This document shows positions 28,178 to 36,279 of a stretch of DNA of 64,000 nucleotides, piece by piece. Origin of the DNA: DASWOJ01 sp964242415 (lineage in GTDB: Bacteria > Pseudomonadota > Alphaproteobacteria > Acetobacterales > Acetobacteraceae); NCBI GenBank assembly GCA_964242415.1, contig CAXTAT010000005.1:146381-210380 (forward strand), written 5' to 3'. The translations under genes were made by a program, and so were the position numbers. How positions within the stretch are numbered: position 1 is the stretch's first letter; each line of letters opens with the position of its first letter. The notes beneath the pieces were generated by a model. It made no database searches and was not told where the DNA came from. It saw nothing but the letters and a program-made list of their open reading frames with translations.

Positions 28178-29227
28178 TCAGCAGGCGTCGTCAACCTTGC
28201 CCTTAACGAATAGCATTAAACCATGCCATTCTCTTTCTGAAAATTGCGTTTCAACCTCAAATCGCGCATGGATCGTATGCGTCAGCGTCGGGGCGACCGG
28301 GCTTCGGCCACGGAACCAGGTGGCTTGCCGCTTGGCATACTGGCCGGTCGCCAACTCCGCCAGCCCGGCTGCCTCGCGCAAGGTGACGGTTCCCGACAGG
28401 TAGGCCGCCAGTTCCGCAACGCCATGGGCGCGCATCGCCGGCACCGCCGGGTCCAGGCCGAGCGCCAGCAAGGCCCGCACCTCCCCCAGGGCGCCGGCCT
28501 CCAGCATGGCGGCGAACCTGGCGGCGGCGGCGGCGCGCAGGACCGGGCGGGGCGGGTCCAGCAGGATCATCCGGAACCCCCAGGGCGCCGGCGCCGGCGC
28601 CGCACGGTGCCAGGCGGCCAAGCCCTGCCCGGTGCCGCGCCACACCTCCCAGGCCCGGGCCAGCCGCTGGCTGTCGTTGGGGCGCAGCGTGGCCGCGGTA
28701 TCCGGGTCGGCGGCGGCCAAACGAACATGCAGGGCGCCTGCCCCCTCGCTGGCAAGCAGCGCCCGCGCCTCGGCCCGCGCCGCGGCGCCGGGGTCGGGGA
28801 TGTCGGCGATGCCCTGCGTCAGCGCGGCCAAGTACAGCCCGGTGCCGCCGCACAGGATCGGCACGCGCCCGGCTGCGGCCACCTGCGCCATCGCCTCCAG
28901 CGCCGCCCCCCGCCACCAGGCGGCGCTGCCCGGCTCGGCGGCGGCGCGGACGCCATACAGCATGTGCGGCACGCGGGCCTCGTCCGCCGCGCTGGGCCGC
29001 GCCGTCAAGATGCGCAACTCCCGATAGACCTGCATCGAGTCCGCGTTGATGACCGCGCCGCCCAGCCGCTCCGCCAGCGCCAACGCCAGCGCCGATTTGC
29101 CGCTGCACGTCGGCCCCGCGACGATCAGCGCCCCAGGCAACGCCCCAGGCAAAGCACCGGGCAATGCGTCGCGCAGCGCAACGGGCAGCCTTGCCCCGCC
29201 GTCCAACCCCTGCCATGCCCCCGCCAT
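28178..29227 (-). CDS. miaA: tRNA dimethylallyltransferase
   Basis: Adds the dimethylallyl group to A37 of tRNAs reading UNN codons. The P-loop is VAGPTCSGKSALAL; other signatures are VINADSMQVYRELRILTARP, PILCGGTGLYL and QYAKRQATWFRG. The start is uncertain: ATG at 29227 (349 aa) or 29236, each inside or touching the divergent serB start. A stretch of three LPGA repeats before the P-loop suggests a non-conserved N-terminus, so an internal TTG is possible. Confidence 0.9.
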   Translation of the reverse strand: MAGAWQGLDGGARLPVALRDALPGALPGALPGALIVAGPTCSGKSALALALAERLGGAVINADSMQVYRELRILTARPSAADEARVPHMLYGVRAAAEPGSAAWWRGAALEAMAQVAAAGRVPILCGGTGLYLAALTQGIADIPDPGAAARAEARALLASEGAGALHVRLAAADPDTAATLRPNDSQRLARAWEVWRGTGQGLAAWHRAAPAPAPWGFRMILLDPPRPVLRAAAAARFAAMLEAGALGEVRALLALGLDPAVPAMRAHGVAELAAYLSGTVTLREAAGLAELATGQYAKRQATWFRGRSPVAPTLTHTIHARFEVETQFSEREWHGLMLFVKGKVDDAC

Positions 29228-30101
29228 GGCACACATGCTAACCCTAATCGCCCCGCAAGGCACCGGAACCCTGACCCCGGCGCTGATCGACCGCGTGCGC
29301 GACGCCGCGCAGGGCGGCCCCGCCGTCATCCTCTCCGAGGGCGAGGCCGCCGACATCCCCTGCCCTGCCACGCCCGACACCGACCTGATCCACGCCGCGC
29401 TGGACGCCGCCCCGGTGGACGCCGTGCTGCTCCCCGCCGCCAACCGCCGCAAGCGCCTGCTGGTCGCCGACATGGACAGCACCATCGTCACCACCGAGAC
29501 GCTGGACGAACTGGCCGCCCACGCCGGCCTGCACGAGGAGGTCGCCGCCATCACCCGCCGCAGCATGAACGGCGAGATCGACTTCGCCGAAGCCCTGCGC
29601 CACCGCGTCGCCCTGCTGCGCGGCCTGCCGCTGGCCGCGCTGGAGCACACCTGGGCCGCCACCCACCTCATGCCCGGCGCGCGAGAGCTGGTCGCCACCA
29701 TGCGGGCGCATGGCGCATCGACCGCGCTGGTGTCCGGCGGCTTCACCTTCTTCACCAGCCGGGTGGCGGCGCTGCTCGGCTTCGACCACCACCGGGCCAA
29801 CACCCTGCTGGACGACGGCACGGCCCTGCTGGGCACCGTGGGCACCCCCATCCTGGACCGCAACGCCAAGCTGGCGGCGCTGCACGCGTTCGCCGACGCC
29901 GACGGCCTGGCCCTGGCGGACACCCTGGCCGTGGGCGACGGCGCCAACGACCTGGCGATGATCCGCGCCGCCGGGCTGGGCGTCGCCTACCACGCCAAGC
30001 CCATCGTCGCCGCCGAGGCAGCGGTGCGGATCGAGCATGCGGGGCTGCGCGCCCTGCTATTCATGCAGGGTTACCCGGCCAGCAGCTTTGCCGACGCATG
30101 A
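29226..30101 (+). CDS. serB: Phosphoserine phosphatase
   Basis: HAD-family phosphatase completing serine biosynthesis, 291 aa. Motif I DMDST at 82-86 (nucleophile Asp82), motif II LVSGGFTFFTSR and motif III/IV GDGANDLAMI are all present. The first ~70 residues form a short ACT-like leader. The ATG at 29226 overlaps the divergent miaA ATG in one CATG; an alternative ATG is at 29235. The stop overlaps the next gene (ATGA). Confidence 0.95.
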   Translation: MAHMLTLIAPQGTGTLTPALIDRVRDAAQGGPAVILSEGEAADIPCPATPDTDLIHAALDAAPVDAVLLPAANRRKRLLVADMDSTIVTTETLDELAAHAGLHEEVAAITRRSMNGEIDFAEALRHRVALLRGLPLAALEHTWAATHLMPGARELVATMRAHGASTALVSGGFTFFTSRVAALLGFDHHRANTLLDDGTALLGTVGTPILDRNAKLAALHAFADADGLALADTLAVGDGANDLAMIRAAGLGVAYHAKPIVAAEAAVRIEHAGLRALLFMQGYPASSFADA

Positions 30102-31198
30102 GTGCGCCGTTCGACGCGAAACGTGCCATGATCCGTGACGCCGCCGGCCTTGTCGCCGCCGGCCTGGTCCCCGCCGCGGACCAGGCGGCGCTGGAGGCGG
30201 TCGGCCGCCGCTACGCCGTCGCCATCCCCGCCGCCATGCAGGCCCTGATCAAAAACCCCGCCGACCCCATCGGCCTGCAATTCATCCCCCACCCCAACGA
30301 ACTGCTGCTATCACCCGGCGAGGACCCCGACCCCATCGGCGACGACGCCCTCTCCCCCGTGCCCGGCATCGTCCACCGCTACGCCGACCGCGCCCTGCTC
30401 AAGCCCCTGCTGGTCTGCCCCGTCTACTGCCGCTTCTGCTTCCGCCGCGAGCATGTCGGCCCCGGCGGCGGCGTGCTGACCGACGCGCAACTGGACGCCG
30501 CCTACGCCTGGCTGCGCGCCCGCCCCGCCATCCGCGAGGTCATCCTGACCGGCGGCGACCCGCTGATGCTCTCCCCCCGCCGCCTGGCCGCCATCCTGGC
30601 CGCGCTGTCCGCCATCCCGCACATCGAGTTGCTCCGCATCCACACCCGCGTGCCCACCGCCGACCCCGCCCGCGTCACCCCGGCGCTGGCCGTCGCGCTG
30701 GAAACGGAAACCCCGCTGTGGCTGGTCGTCCACGCCAACCACGCCCGCGAGTTCACCCCCGCCGCCGCCGTGGCCCTGCGCCGCATCCAGGCCGCCGGCG
30801 TCCCGGTGCTGGGCCAATCCGTCCTGCTGCGCGGCGTGAACGACAGCGCCGACGCCCTGGAGGCCCTGTTCCGCGCCATGCTGCGCGCCCGGGTGAAGCC
30901 GTACTACCTGCACCAGCTCGACCCCGCCCCCGGCACCGCCCGCTTCCATGTCCCCATCGCCGAGGGCCAGGCCATCCTCGCCGCCCTGCGCGGGCGCGTC
31001 ACCGGCCTGGCCTGGCCGACCTACGTGCTGGACATCCCCGGCGGCCACGGCAAGGTGCCCATCGGACCCACCTACCTAGACCCTGGCCTAGACCCTGGCC
31101 CCGACCCCAGCCTCAACCCCGCCCCCGCCCCCGCCCGCACGGTGCGCGACCCCGGCGGCACCCGGCATATCCTTGCCCGGTCCCCGCCTGCGGAGTAG
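30098..31198 (+). CDS. epmB: EF-P beta-lysylation protein / lysine 2,3-aminomutase-like radical SAM enzyme
   Basis: Radical SAM protein of 366 aa in the KamA/EpmB family. The cluster motif CxxxCxxC is Cys107-VYC-RFC (LLVCPVYCRFCFRREH). ILTGGDPLML and HTRVPTADPARVTP are typical, as is HQLDPAPGTARFHV. It lies 42 bp upstream of efp, which strongly favours EpmB, converting EF-P-bound or free alpha-lysine to beta-lysine, over a catabolic aminomutase. The last ~30 residues carry a low-complexity Asp-Pro-Gly repeat. Coupled to serB by ATGA. Confidence 0.88.
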   Translation: MSAPFDAKRAMIRDAAGLVAAGLVPAADQAALEAVGRRYAVAIPAAMQALIKNPADPIGLQFIPHPNELLLSPGEDPDPIGDDALSPVPGIVHRYADRALLKPLLVCPVYCRFCFRREHVGPGGGVLTDAQLDAAYAWLRARPAIREVILTGGDPLMLSPRRLAAILAALSAIPHIELLRIHTRVPTADPARVTPALAVALETETPLWLVVHANHAREFTPAAAVALRRIQAAGVPVLGQSVLLRGVNDSADALEALFRAMLRARVKPYYLHQLDPAPGTARFHVPIAEGQAILAALRGRVTGLAWPTYVLDIPGGHGKVPIGPTYLDPGLDPGPDPSLNPAPAPARTVRDPGGTRHILARSPPAE

Positions 31199-31240
31199 TA
31201 AGCCCAACTCCAATACCGATTTCCTCTAGGGGTCCGATCC

Positions 31241-31807
31241 TTGAAGCAACAGGCCAACCTCATTCGCGCCGGGCAGGTGCTGGACCATGGCGGCAACCGC
31301 TGGACCGTGCTGAAGCAGCAGATCATCACGCCCGGCAAGGGCGGCGCGTTCATCCAGGTCGAGATGCGCAACCTGCGCACCGGCAACAAGACCAACGAGC
31401 GCTGGCGCACCGCCGACACCGTGGAACGCCTGCAAACGTCCGAAAAGGACTTCACCTACAGCTACACCGACGGCAGCAACATCGTGCTGATGGACCCCGA
31501 GACCTTCGAGCAGACGATGGTGCCGACCGACCTGCTGGGCGACCTGCTGCCCTTCCTGCAGGACAACATGACCGTCACCGTGGACCTGGTGGAGAACGAG
31601 CCGGTCGGCGTCCGCCTGCCCTCCACCGTGATCCTTGAAGTGACCGAGGCCGACCCGGTGGTGAAGGGCCAGACCGCCGCCAGCAGCTACAAGCCCGCCG
31701 TGCTGAGCAACGGGGTGAAAACCCTGGTCCCGCCCTTCGTCGAGGCGGGCGAGCGAATCGTCGTCCGCACCGAGGACGCCAGCTACGTCGAGCGCGCGAA
31801 GGGCTGA
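31241..31807 (+). CDS. efp: Translation elongation factor P
   Basis: Three-domain tRNA-mimic protein that relieves ribosome stalling at polyproline; 188 aa. The modification loop is ITPGKGGAF with Lys33, the residue lysylated in EpmAB organisms. The C-terminal OB domain includes VEAGERIVVRTEDASYVERAK. The start is TTG at 31241, preceded by an AGGGG-type site (CTCTAGGGGTCC). EpmA is not in the window. Confidence 0.96.
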   Translation: MKQQANLIRAGQVLDHGGNRWTVLKQQIITPGKGGAFIQVEMRNLRTGNKTNERWRTADTVERLQTSEKDFTYSYTDGSNIVLMDPETFEQTMVPTDLLGDLLPFLQDNMTVTVDLVENEPVGVRLPSTVILEVTEADPVVKGQTAASSYKPAVLSNGVKTLVPPFVEAGERIVVRTEDASYVERAKG

Positions 31808-31810
31808 TCC

Positions 31811-32662
31811 ATGGCGCTCCGCCTGTCGCCCCACATGACGGTGATGCAGAACGCGGCGCAGAAGGCCGCCAAGCGCCTGCTGCGCGACTTCAACGAGGTC
31901 GAGCAGCTACAGGTCAGCGTAAAGGGGCCAAGCGACTTCGTCAGCCAAGCCGACCTGCGCGCCGAACAGACCATGCGCGAGGAGCTGGCCAAGGCCCGCC
32001 CGGGCTACAGCTTCCTGATGGAGGAAAGCGGCAAGTCCGGCAGCGACAACTGGGCCTGGCGCTGGGTGGTCGATCCCCTCGACGGCACCACCAACTTCCT
32101 GCACGGCATCCCGCACTGGTGCATCAGCATCGCGCTCGAACGCCGCTTGCAGGACGGCGGCTCCGAGATCGCCGCCGGCATGATCTACAACCCCGTCGTG
32201 GACGAGATGTTCTGGGCCGAGCGCGGCGGCGGCGCCTACCTCAACGAGCGGCGGCTGCGCGTCTCCGCCCGGCGCGAGTTCAAGGACGCCCTGTTCGCCA
32301 CCGGCATCCCCTTCGCCGCCGTCACCGGCGCGCGCCGCCTGGCGTTCGCCCGCACGCTGGGCGTGCTGATGCCGCAGGTCGCCGGCATCCGCCGGTTCGG
32401 CGCGGCGGCGCTGGACATGGCCTGGGTCGCGGCCGGCCGCTACGACGGCTACTGGGAGCTGGGGCTGAAGCCCTGGGACATGGCGGCCGGCCTGCTGATC
32501 GTGCGCGAGGCCGGCGGCTTCGTCACCGACCCCGCCGGCGCCGAAAGCGTGCTGCACGAGGCCGCGGGCAACGACATCGTCTGCGGCAACCCGCACATGC
32601 ACGCCCGGCTGCGTGAGGTGGTGGCCGAGGGCGTCACCGCCGCCGAGGGCCGCGCGGCCTGA
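31811..32662 (+). CDS. suhB: Inositol monophosphatase family protein
   Basis: Mg2+-dependent phosphatase of the IMPase/SuhB fold, 283 aa. Metal-binding motifs: FLMEESG (Glu), WVVDPLDGTTNFLHGIPH at 86-103 (Asp/Asp), and WELGLKPWDMAAGLLIVREAGG near the C-terminus. It is 3 bp behind efp. The symbol is by similarity; substrates of this group range from inositol phosphates to histidinol phosphate and PAP. Confidence 0.9.
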   Translation: MALRLSPHMTVMQNAAQKAAKRLLRDFNEVEQLQVSVKGPSDFVSQADLRAEQTMREELAKARPGYSFLMEESGKSGSDNWAWRWVVDPLDGTTNFLHGIPHWCISIALERRLQDGGSEIAAGMIYNPVVDEMFWAERGGGAYLNERRLRVSARREFKDALFATGIPFAAVTGARRLAFARTLGVLMPQVAGIRRFGAAALDMAWVAAGRYDGYWELGLKPWDMAAGLLIVREAGGFVTDPAGAESVLHEAAGNDIVCGNPHMHARLREVVAEGVTAAEGRAA

Positions 32663-33477
32663 TGTCCCCGCGCTCTCACCGCTTGCGGGGTGGGACTGCG
32701 GCGCTGCTCGTGATCCTGGCAGCGTCCGGCAAACCCGGGCAAACCTCTTGGTTTGATCTGCTGGGTTCGACACCGGCCGCCGGGCAGACCGTCAACTCGG
32801 GCGCACTGGATGCCCTGAACCCGCCAAGGCCCGCAACGCCGCGCCCACCACCAGCCCGGCCCGCGGCGCACCCAACCACCCCGGCGCGCACCAGCGCCGC
32901 AAAGCCCGCCACCCCGCCCCGTCCGCCAGCCGTACCGACCGTTCCGCCCGCCATAGCCGCGATCCCTCCGGCCGTCGCGGTCCCAATCAGCCGCCCTCCC
33001 CCGGTGCCCACGGTGCCCATCGCCGACGATGCGCCGGGCGAGGCCACCCCGATCCCCGGCGGCGTGCGGGTCACCTTCGGACCCGACCGCGCCGACCTGA
33101 ACCCCGTCACCGAACCGGCGCTTCGCAGCTTCGCCCGCAGCGTGAAGGCGGAGCAGGCGTCAGTCAACGTGGTCGCCACCGCCGCCGGCAGCGCCGACGA
33201 CCCGAGCACGCCGCGCCGCCTGTCGCTGTCGCGCGCGCTCGCCGCCCGTGCGGTGCTGATCACCGAGGGCATCGCCTCCACCCGCATCTACGTCCGCGCG
33301 CTGGGGGCCAGCGGGCCGCCGGACGGGCCGCCCGACCGCGTGGACGTGTCGGCGGGCCTTCCCGGAGCGCCGCCGCCAGCCGCCGCGCCGGGAGGCTCGA
33401 CCGCCGCCCCGGCGGGACCGGCCCCCGCCGCCCCGGCGGGCCAAATCTCCGCCGCCCCGGCGGGCCAGAAGCAGTGA
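32662..33477 (+). CDS. Pro-rich secreted/anchored protein with OmpA-like domain
   Basis: A 271 aa protein: short hydrophobic N-terminus (TAALLVILAASG), long Pro/Ala linker (about 50-120), and an OmpA-like domain (VRVTFGPDRADLNPVTEPAL ... RRLSLSRALAARAVLITEGIASTRIYVRALG), followed by an Ala/Pro/Gly repeat tail. The OmpA domain lacks the strong C-terminal NRRIEL motif, so peptidoglycan binding is uncertain. It overlaps the suhB stop by one base and the MotA-like gene by GTGA, so it belongs to the envelope trio. Confidence 0.75.
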   Translation: MSPRSHRLRGGTAALLVILAASGKPGQTSWFDLLGSTPAAGQTVNSGALDALNPPRPATPRPPPARPAAHPTTPARTSAAKPATPPRPPAVPTVPPAIAAIPPAVAVPISRPPPVPTVPIADDAPGEATPIPGGVRVTFGPDRADLNPVTEPALRSFARSVKAEQASVNVVATAAGSADDPSTPRRLSLSRALAARAVLITEGIASTRIYVRALGASGPPDGPPDRVDVSAGLPGAPPPAAAPGGSTAAPAGPAPAAPAGQISAAPAGQKQ

Positions 33478-34628
33478 CCCGGCCCAACACCTACCTGGTC
33501 CGCATGGTGGTGTTCCTGGTGCTGGTGCTGGGCGTGGCGGTGCTGCTGTCCGGGGCGCTGGTGACGGCATTCGGCAGCAATCCCCTGCTGAACGGGCTGA
33601 TCTTCCTGGTGCTGCTGATCGGCATCGCCTGGAACCTGCTCAACGTCAGCCGCCTGGCGCCCGAGGTGAATTGGCTGGAGACGTTCCAAAAATCCCGCAA
33701 CCCCGTGGCCAGCGCCCCGCAGCCGCGCTTGCTGGCGCCGATGGCCAGCATGCTGGCCACCCGCCAGGCCAAGTCCCGCGACGGCCAGGACCGCTTCACC
33801 CTGTCCGCCCCAACCATGCGGAGCCTGCTCGACAGCCTGGCCAGCCGCCTCGACGAAAGCCGCGAGCTGTCCCGCTACATGACGGGGCTGCTGATCTTCC
33901 TGGGTCTGCTCGGCACCTTCTGGGGCCTGCTGCTGACGGTGGGCGCGGTATCGGACGTGATCGGCGGCATGTCGGTCGGTTCGGGCGACCTCAACGCCCT
34001 GTTCGACCAGTTGAAGACTGGCCTGGGCAAGCCGTTGCGCGGCATGGGCACGGCGTTCAGCTCCTCGATGTTCGGCCTGGCCGGGGCGCTGGTGCTGGGC
34101 TTCCTCGATCTCACGGCCGGGCAGGCGCAGAACCGCTTCTTCAACGAGCTTGAGGAGTGGCTCGCCAGCCTGACCCGGCTGAGCAGCGGCGCCCTGGGCG
34201 GCGATGCCGAGGCCGGGTCGGTCCCCATCTATGTGCAGGCGCTGCTGGAGCAGACCGCCGAGAACATGGAGAACCTGCAGGGCATCCTGGTGCGCGGCGA
34301 GGACGGCCGCCTGCAATCCAACAATGCCATCCTGGCGCTGACGGAAAAGATCGGCACCCTGTCCGACACCATGCGGACCAGCCAGCAGCTCATGCTCCGC
34401 ATCGCCGAGACCCAGAGCCAGCTCGGCCCCGCCCTGGCGCGCCTCGGCGAGCGCCGGCCGGAGGGCGACGACGCCGCCCGCGCTCACCTGCGCAACATCG
34501 AGATCTACATGCAGCGCCTGCTGACCGAGGGCGAGCAGGGCCGGGTGCAAAGCACCGCCGAGCTTCGCAACGACATCCGCGTGCTGACCCGCACCATCGC
34601 CGCCCTGGCCGAGGGACAGCCGAGCTAA
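33474..34628 (+). CDS. MotA/TolQ/ExbB-like proton channel subunit with long C-terminal tail
   Basis: A 384 aa protein. Two membrane helices at about 9-30 and 36-53 precede a cytoplasmic segment; a second pair lies near 140-160 and 185-215. The Gly-rich LLIFLGLLGTFWGLLLTVGA and the Ser/Gly-rich GMGTAFSSSMFGLAGALVLGF match the MotA/ExbB core. The C-terminal ~130 residues form a helical tail. It is paired with the MotB-like gene. It is not flagellar by context. The GTG at 33474 overlaps the previous stop. Confidence 0.82.
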   Translation: MTRPNTYLVRMVVFLVLVLGVAVLLSGALVTAFGSNPLLNGLIFLVLLIGIAWNLLNVSRLAPEVNWLETFQKSRNPVASAPQPRLLAPMASMLATRQAKSRDGQDRFTLSAPTMRSLLDSLASRLDESRELSRYMTGLLIFLGLLGTFWGLLLTVGAVSDVIGGMSVGSGDLNALFDQLKTGLGKPLRGMGTAFSSSMFGLAGALVLGFLDLTAGQAQNRFFNELEEWLASLTRLSSGALGGDAEAGSVPIYVQALLEQTAENMENLQGILVRGEDGRLQSNNAILALTEKIGTLSDTMRTSQQLMLRIAETQSQLGPALARLGERRPEGDDAARAHLRNIEIYMQRLLTEGEQGRVQSTAELRNDIRVLTRTIAALAEGQPS

Positions 34629-34644
34629 TGGCCCGCCCCTCTTA

Positions 34645-36063
34645 ATGGCGAGACTGCGCCGCCGCAGCGCCAGCGACGAGCTGAACCCCTGGCCCGGCTA
34701 TGTGGACGCGCTGTCCACGCTGCTCATGGTCATCATCTTCGTGCTGCTGGTGTTCGTGCTGGCGCAGGCGTTCCTGTCCGTCGCGCTGACCGGACGGGAC
34801 CGCGCACTGGACCGGCTGAACCGCCAGGTGGCCGAGCTGACCGACATGCTGAGCCTGGAGCGCGGCCGCGGCGGCGAGCTGCAGCTTTCGATGGCCGGGC
34901 TGAACCGCGACCTGCAGGCCGCCGCCGCCGCCCGCGACGGCCTGACGCGCGCCCTCGCGGCCATGCGGGACCAGGCCGGGCGCACCGCCGCCGACCGCGA
35001 CGCGCTGCAGGCCGAGCGTGACCGCCTATCCGCCCGGCTGGCGGACGCGGAACTGCAATCGGCCTCGGCGCAGGCGCGGACCCAGGCGTTGCAGGGCCGC
35101 CTGGCCGAAGTCGCCGGCCGCACCGATGTCGCCGGGCAGGACGCGGCGACCGTGGCCGGGCAGTTGGCCGACACGCGCAGGCAGCTTGCGGCGTTGCGGA
35201 CCCAGGCCGCCGCGGCACAGGCCGAGCTGGACCGCACCGTCGCCGCCGACCGCGCCACCCTGGAGGCCCGCCTGGGCGACATCGCCAAGCTGACCGACCA
35301 GGTCCGCGCCCTGTCCGCCCTGCGCGACGACCTGGAGCGCCAGGCGCAGGACGCCGCCGCCCGCGCCACCACCGAAGCCGAGCGCCGCGCCGCGGCCGCC
35401 GCGCAACTGGCCGACGAGCAGCATCTGTCCGAGAGCGGCCGCGCCCAGGTCGCCCTGCTGACCCGGCAAATGGACCAGCTTCGCACCCAGATGACCCAGG
35501 TAGCCGCCGCCCTGGGCCTGGCCGAGGCAGCCGGGCGCGACAAGGACACCCAAATCGCCAACCTCGGCAGCAAGCTGAACGCCGCCCTGGCGTCCAAGGT
35601 CGAGGAGCTGCAGCGCTACCGCAGCGAGTTCTTCGGCCGGCTGCGCGAGGTGCTGGCCGGCCGCCCGGGCATCCAGGTGGTCGGCGACCGCTTCGTGTTC
35701 CAAAGCGAGGTGCTGTTCCCGCCGGGCAGCGCGGACATGACCCCGGCCGGGCAGGACGAGATCAAGGCGCTGGCGGCAACCCTGAAGGACATCAGCAAGG
35801 ACATCCCGCCCGACCTGAACTGGATACTGCGCGTGGACGGCCACGCCGACCGCACGCCGGTCGGGCGAGGCGCCTTCGCCTCCAACTGGGAGCTGTCGTC
35901 GCAGCGGGCGATCAACGTCGTCAAGCTGCTGGCCGACGAGGGCGTGCCGCCGAACCGCCTGGCCGCCACCGGGTTCGGCGAGTACCAGCCGCTGGACGGC
36001 ACCGACAGCCCGGCCAGCCTCGCCCGCAACCGGCGGATCGAGCTGCGGTTGACGGACCGTTGA
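34645..36063 (+). CDS. MotB-like OmpA-family stator partner with long coiled coil
   Basis: A 472 aa protein: N-terminal anchor YVDALSTLLMVIIFVLLVFVL, whose Asp21 matches the proton-conducting MotB Asp; a very long coiled coil (about 50-320, Ala/Arg/Glu-rich); and an OmpA peptidoglycan-binding domain (FVFQSEVLFPPGSADMTPAG ... LSSQRAINVVKLLADEGV ... NRRIELRL). With the preceding gene it should form a proton-driven envelope complex whose coiled coil spans the periplasm. Its role is unknown. Confidence 0.85.
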   Translation: MARLRRRSASDELNPWPGYVDALSTLLMVIIFVLLVFVLAQAFLSVALTGRDRALDRLNRQVAELTDMLSLERGRGGELQLSMAGLNRDLQAAAAARDGLTRALAAMRDQAGRTAADRDALQAERDRLSARLADAELQSASAQARTQALQGRLAEVAGRTDVAGQDAATVAGQLADTRRQLAALRTQAAAAQAELDRTVAADRATLEARLGDIAKLTDQVRALSALRDDLERQAQDAAARATTEAERRAAAAAQLADEQHLSESGRAQVALLTRQMDQLRTQMTQVAAALGLAEAAGRDKDTQIANLGSKLNAALASKVEELQRYRSEFFGRLREVLAGRPGIQVVGDRFVFQSEVLFPPGSADMTPAGQDEIKALAATLKDISKDIPPDLNWILRVDGHADRTPVGRGAFASNWELSSQRAINVVKLLADEGVPPNRLAATGFGEYQPLDGTDSPASLARNRRIELRLTDR

Positions 36064-36117
36064 AGACGCTTGGGCTGTCATAACCGGGAAATCGCCCGCA
36101 ACAAGGACTGCGCCAAC

Positions 36118-36262
36118 TCCCTCTCCCCCTTCGGGAGAGGGCTGGGGTGAGGGGGTCTGACGGCGCGGCCCTCAATAGCATGGTTGCGGTGGCGCATGCG
36201 GTTTACGGCACCGCAGGCAAGACCCCCTCACCCCGGCCCTCTCCCGCAGGGAGAAGGAGCAG
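36118..36262. repeat. Family-1 palindromic intergenic repeat
   Basis: Left arm (36118-36153, CCCTTCGGGAGAGGG type) follows the MotB-like gene; right arm (36222-36262, CCCTCACCCCGGCCCTCTCC and CGCAGGGAGAAGGAGCAG) follows the convergent dioxygenase gene. It fills most of the 216 bp gap. Confidence 0.75.
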
Positions 36263-36279
36263 CCAGGCAAGCGGCGTGT

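Noticed and set aside
28244..30097. A very long open frame running through miaA antisense and into the epmB frame
   Set aside because: High-GC DNA leaves antisense frames open; the translation is Arg/Pro/Ala-rich with no family pattern, and miaA and serB explain the region.
33474..36063. A Zorya anti-phage system (ZorAB)
   Set aside because: The MotA-like and OmpA partners fit in outline, but no ZorC, ZorD or ZorE effector is present; neighbours are SuhB and a dioxygenase.
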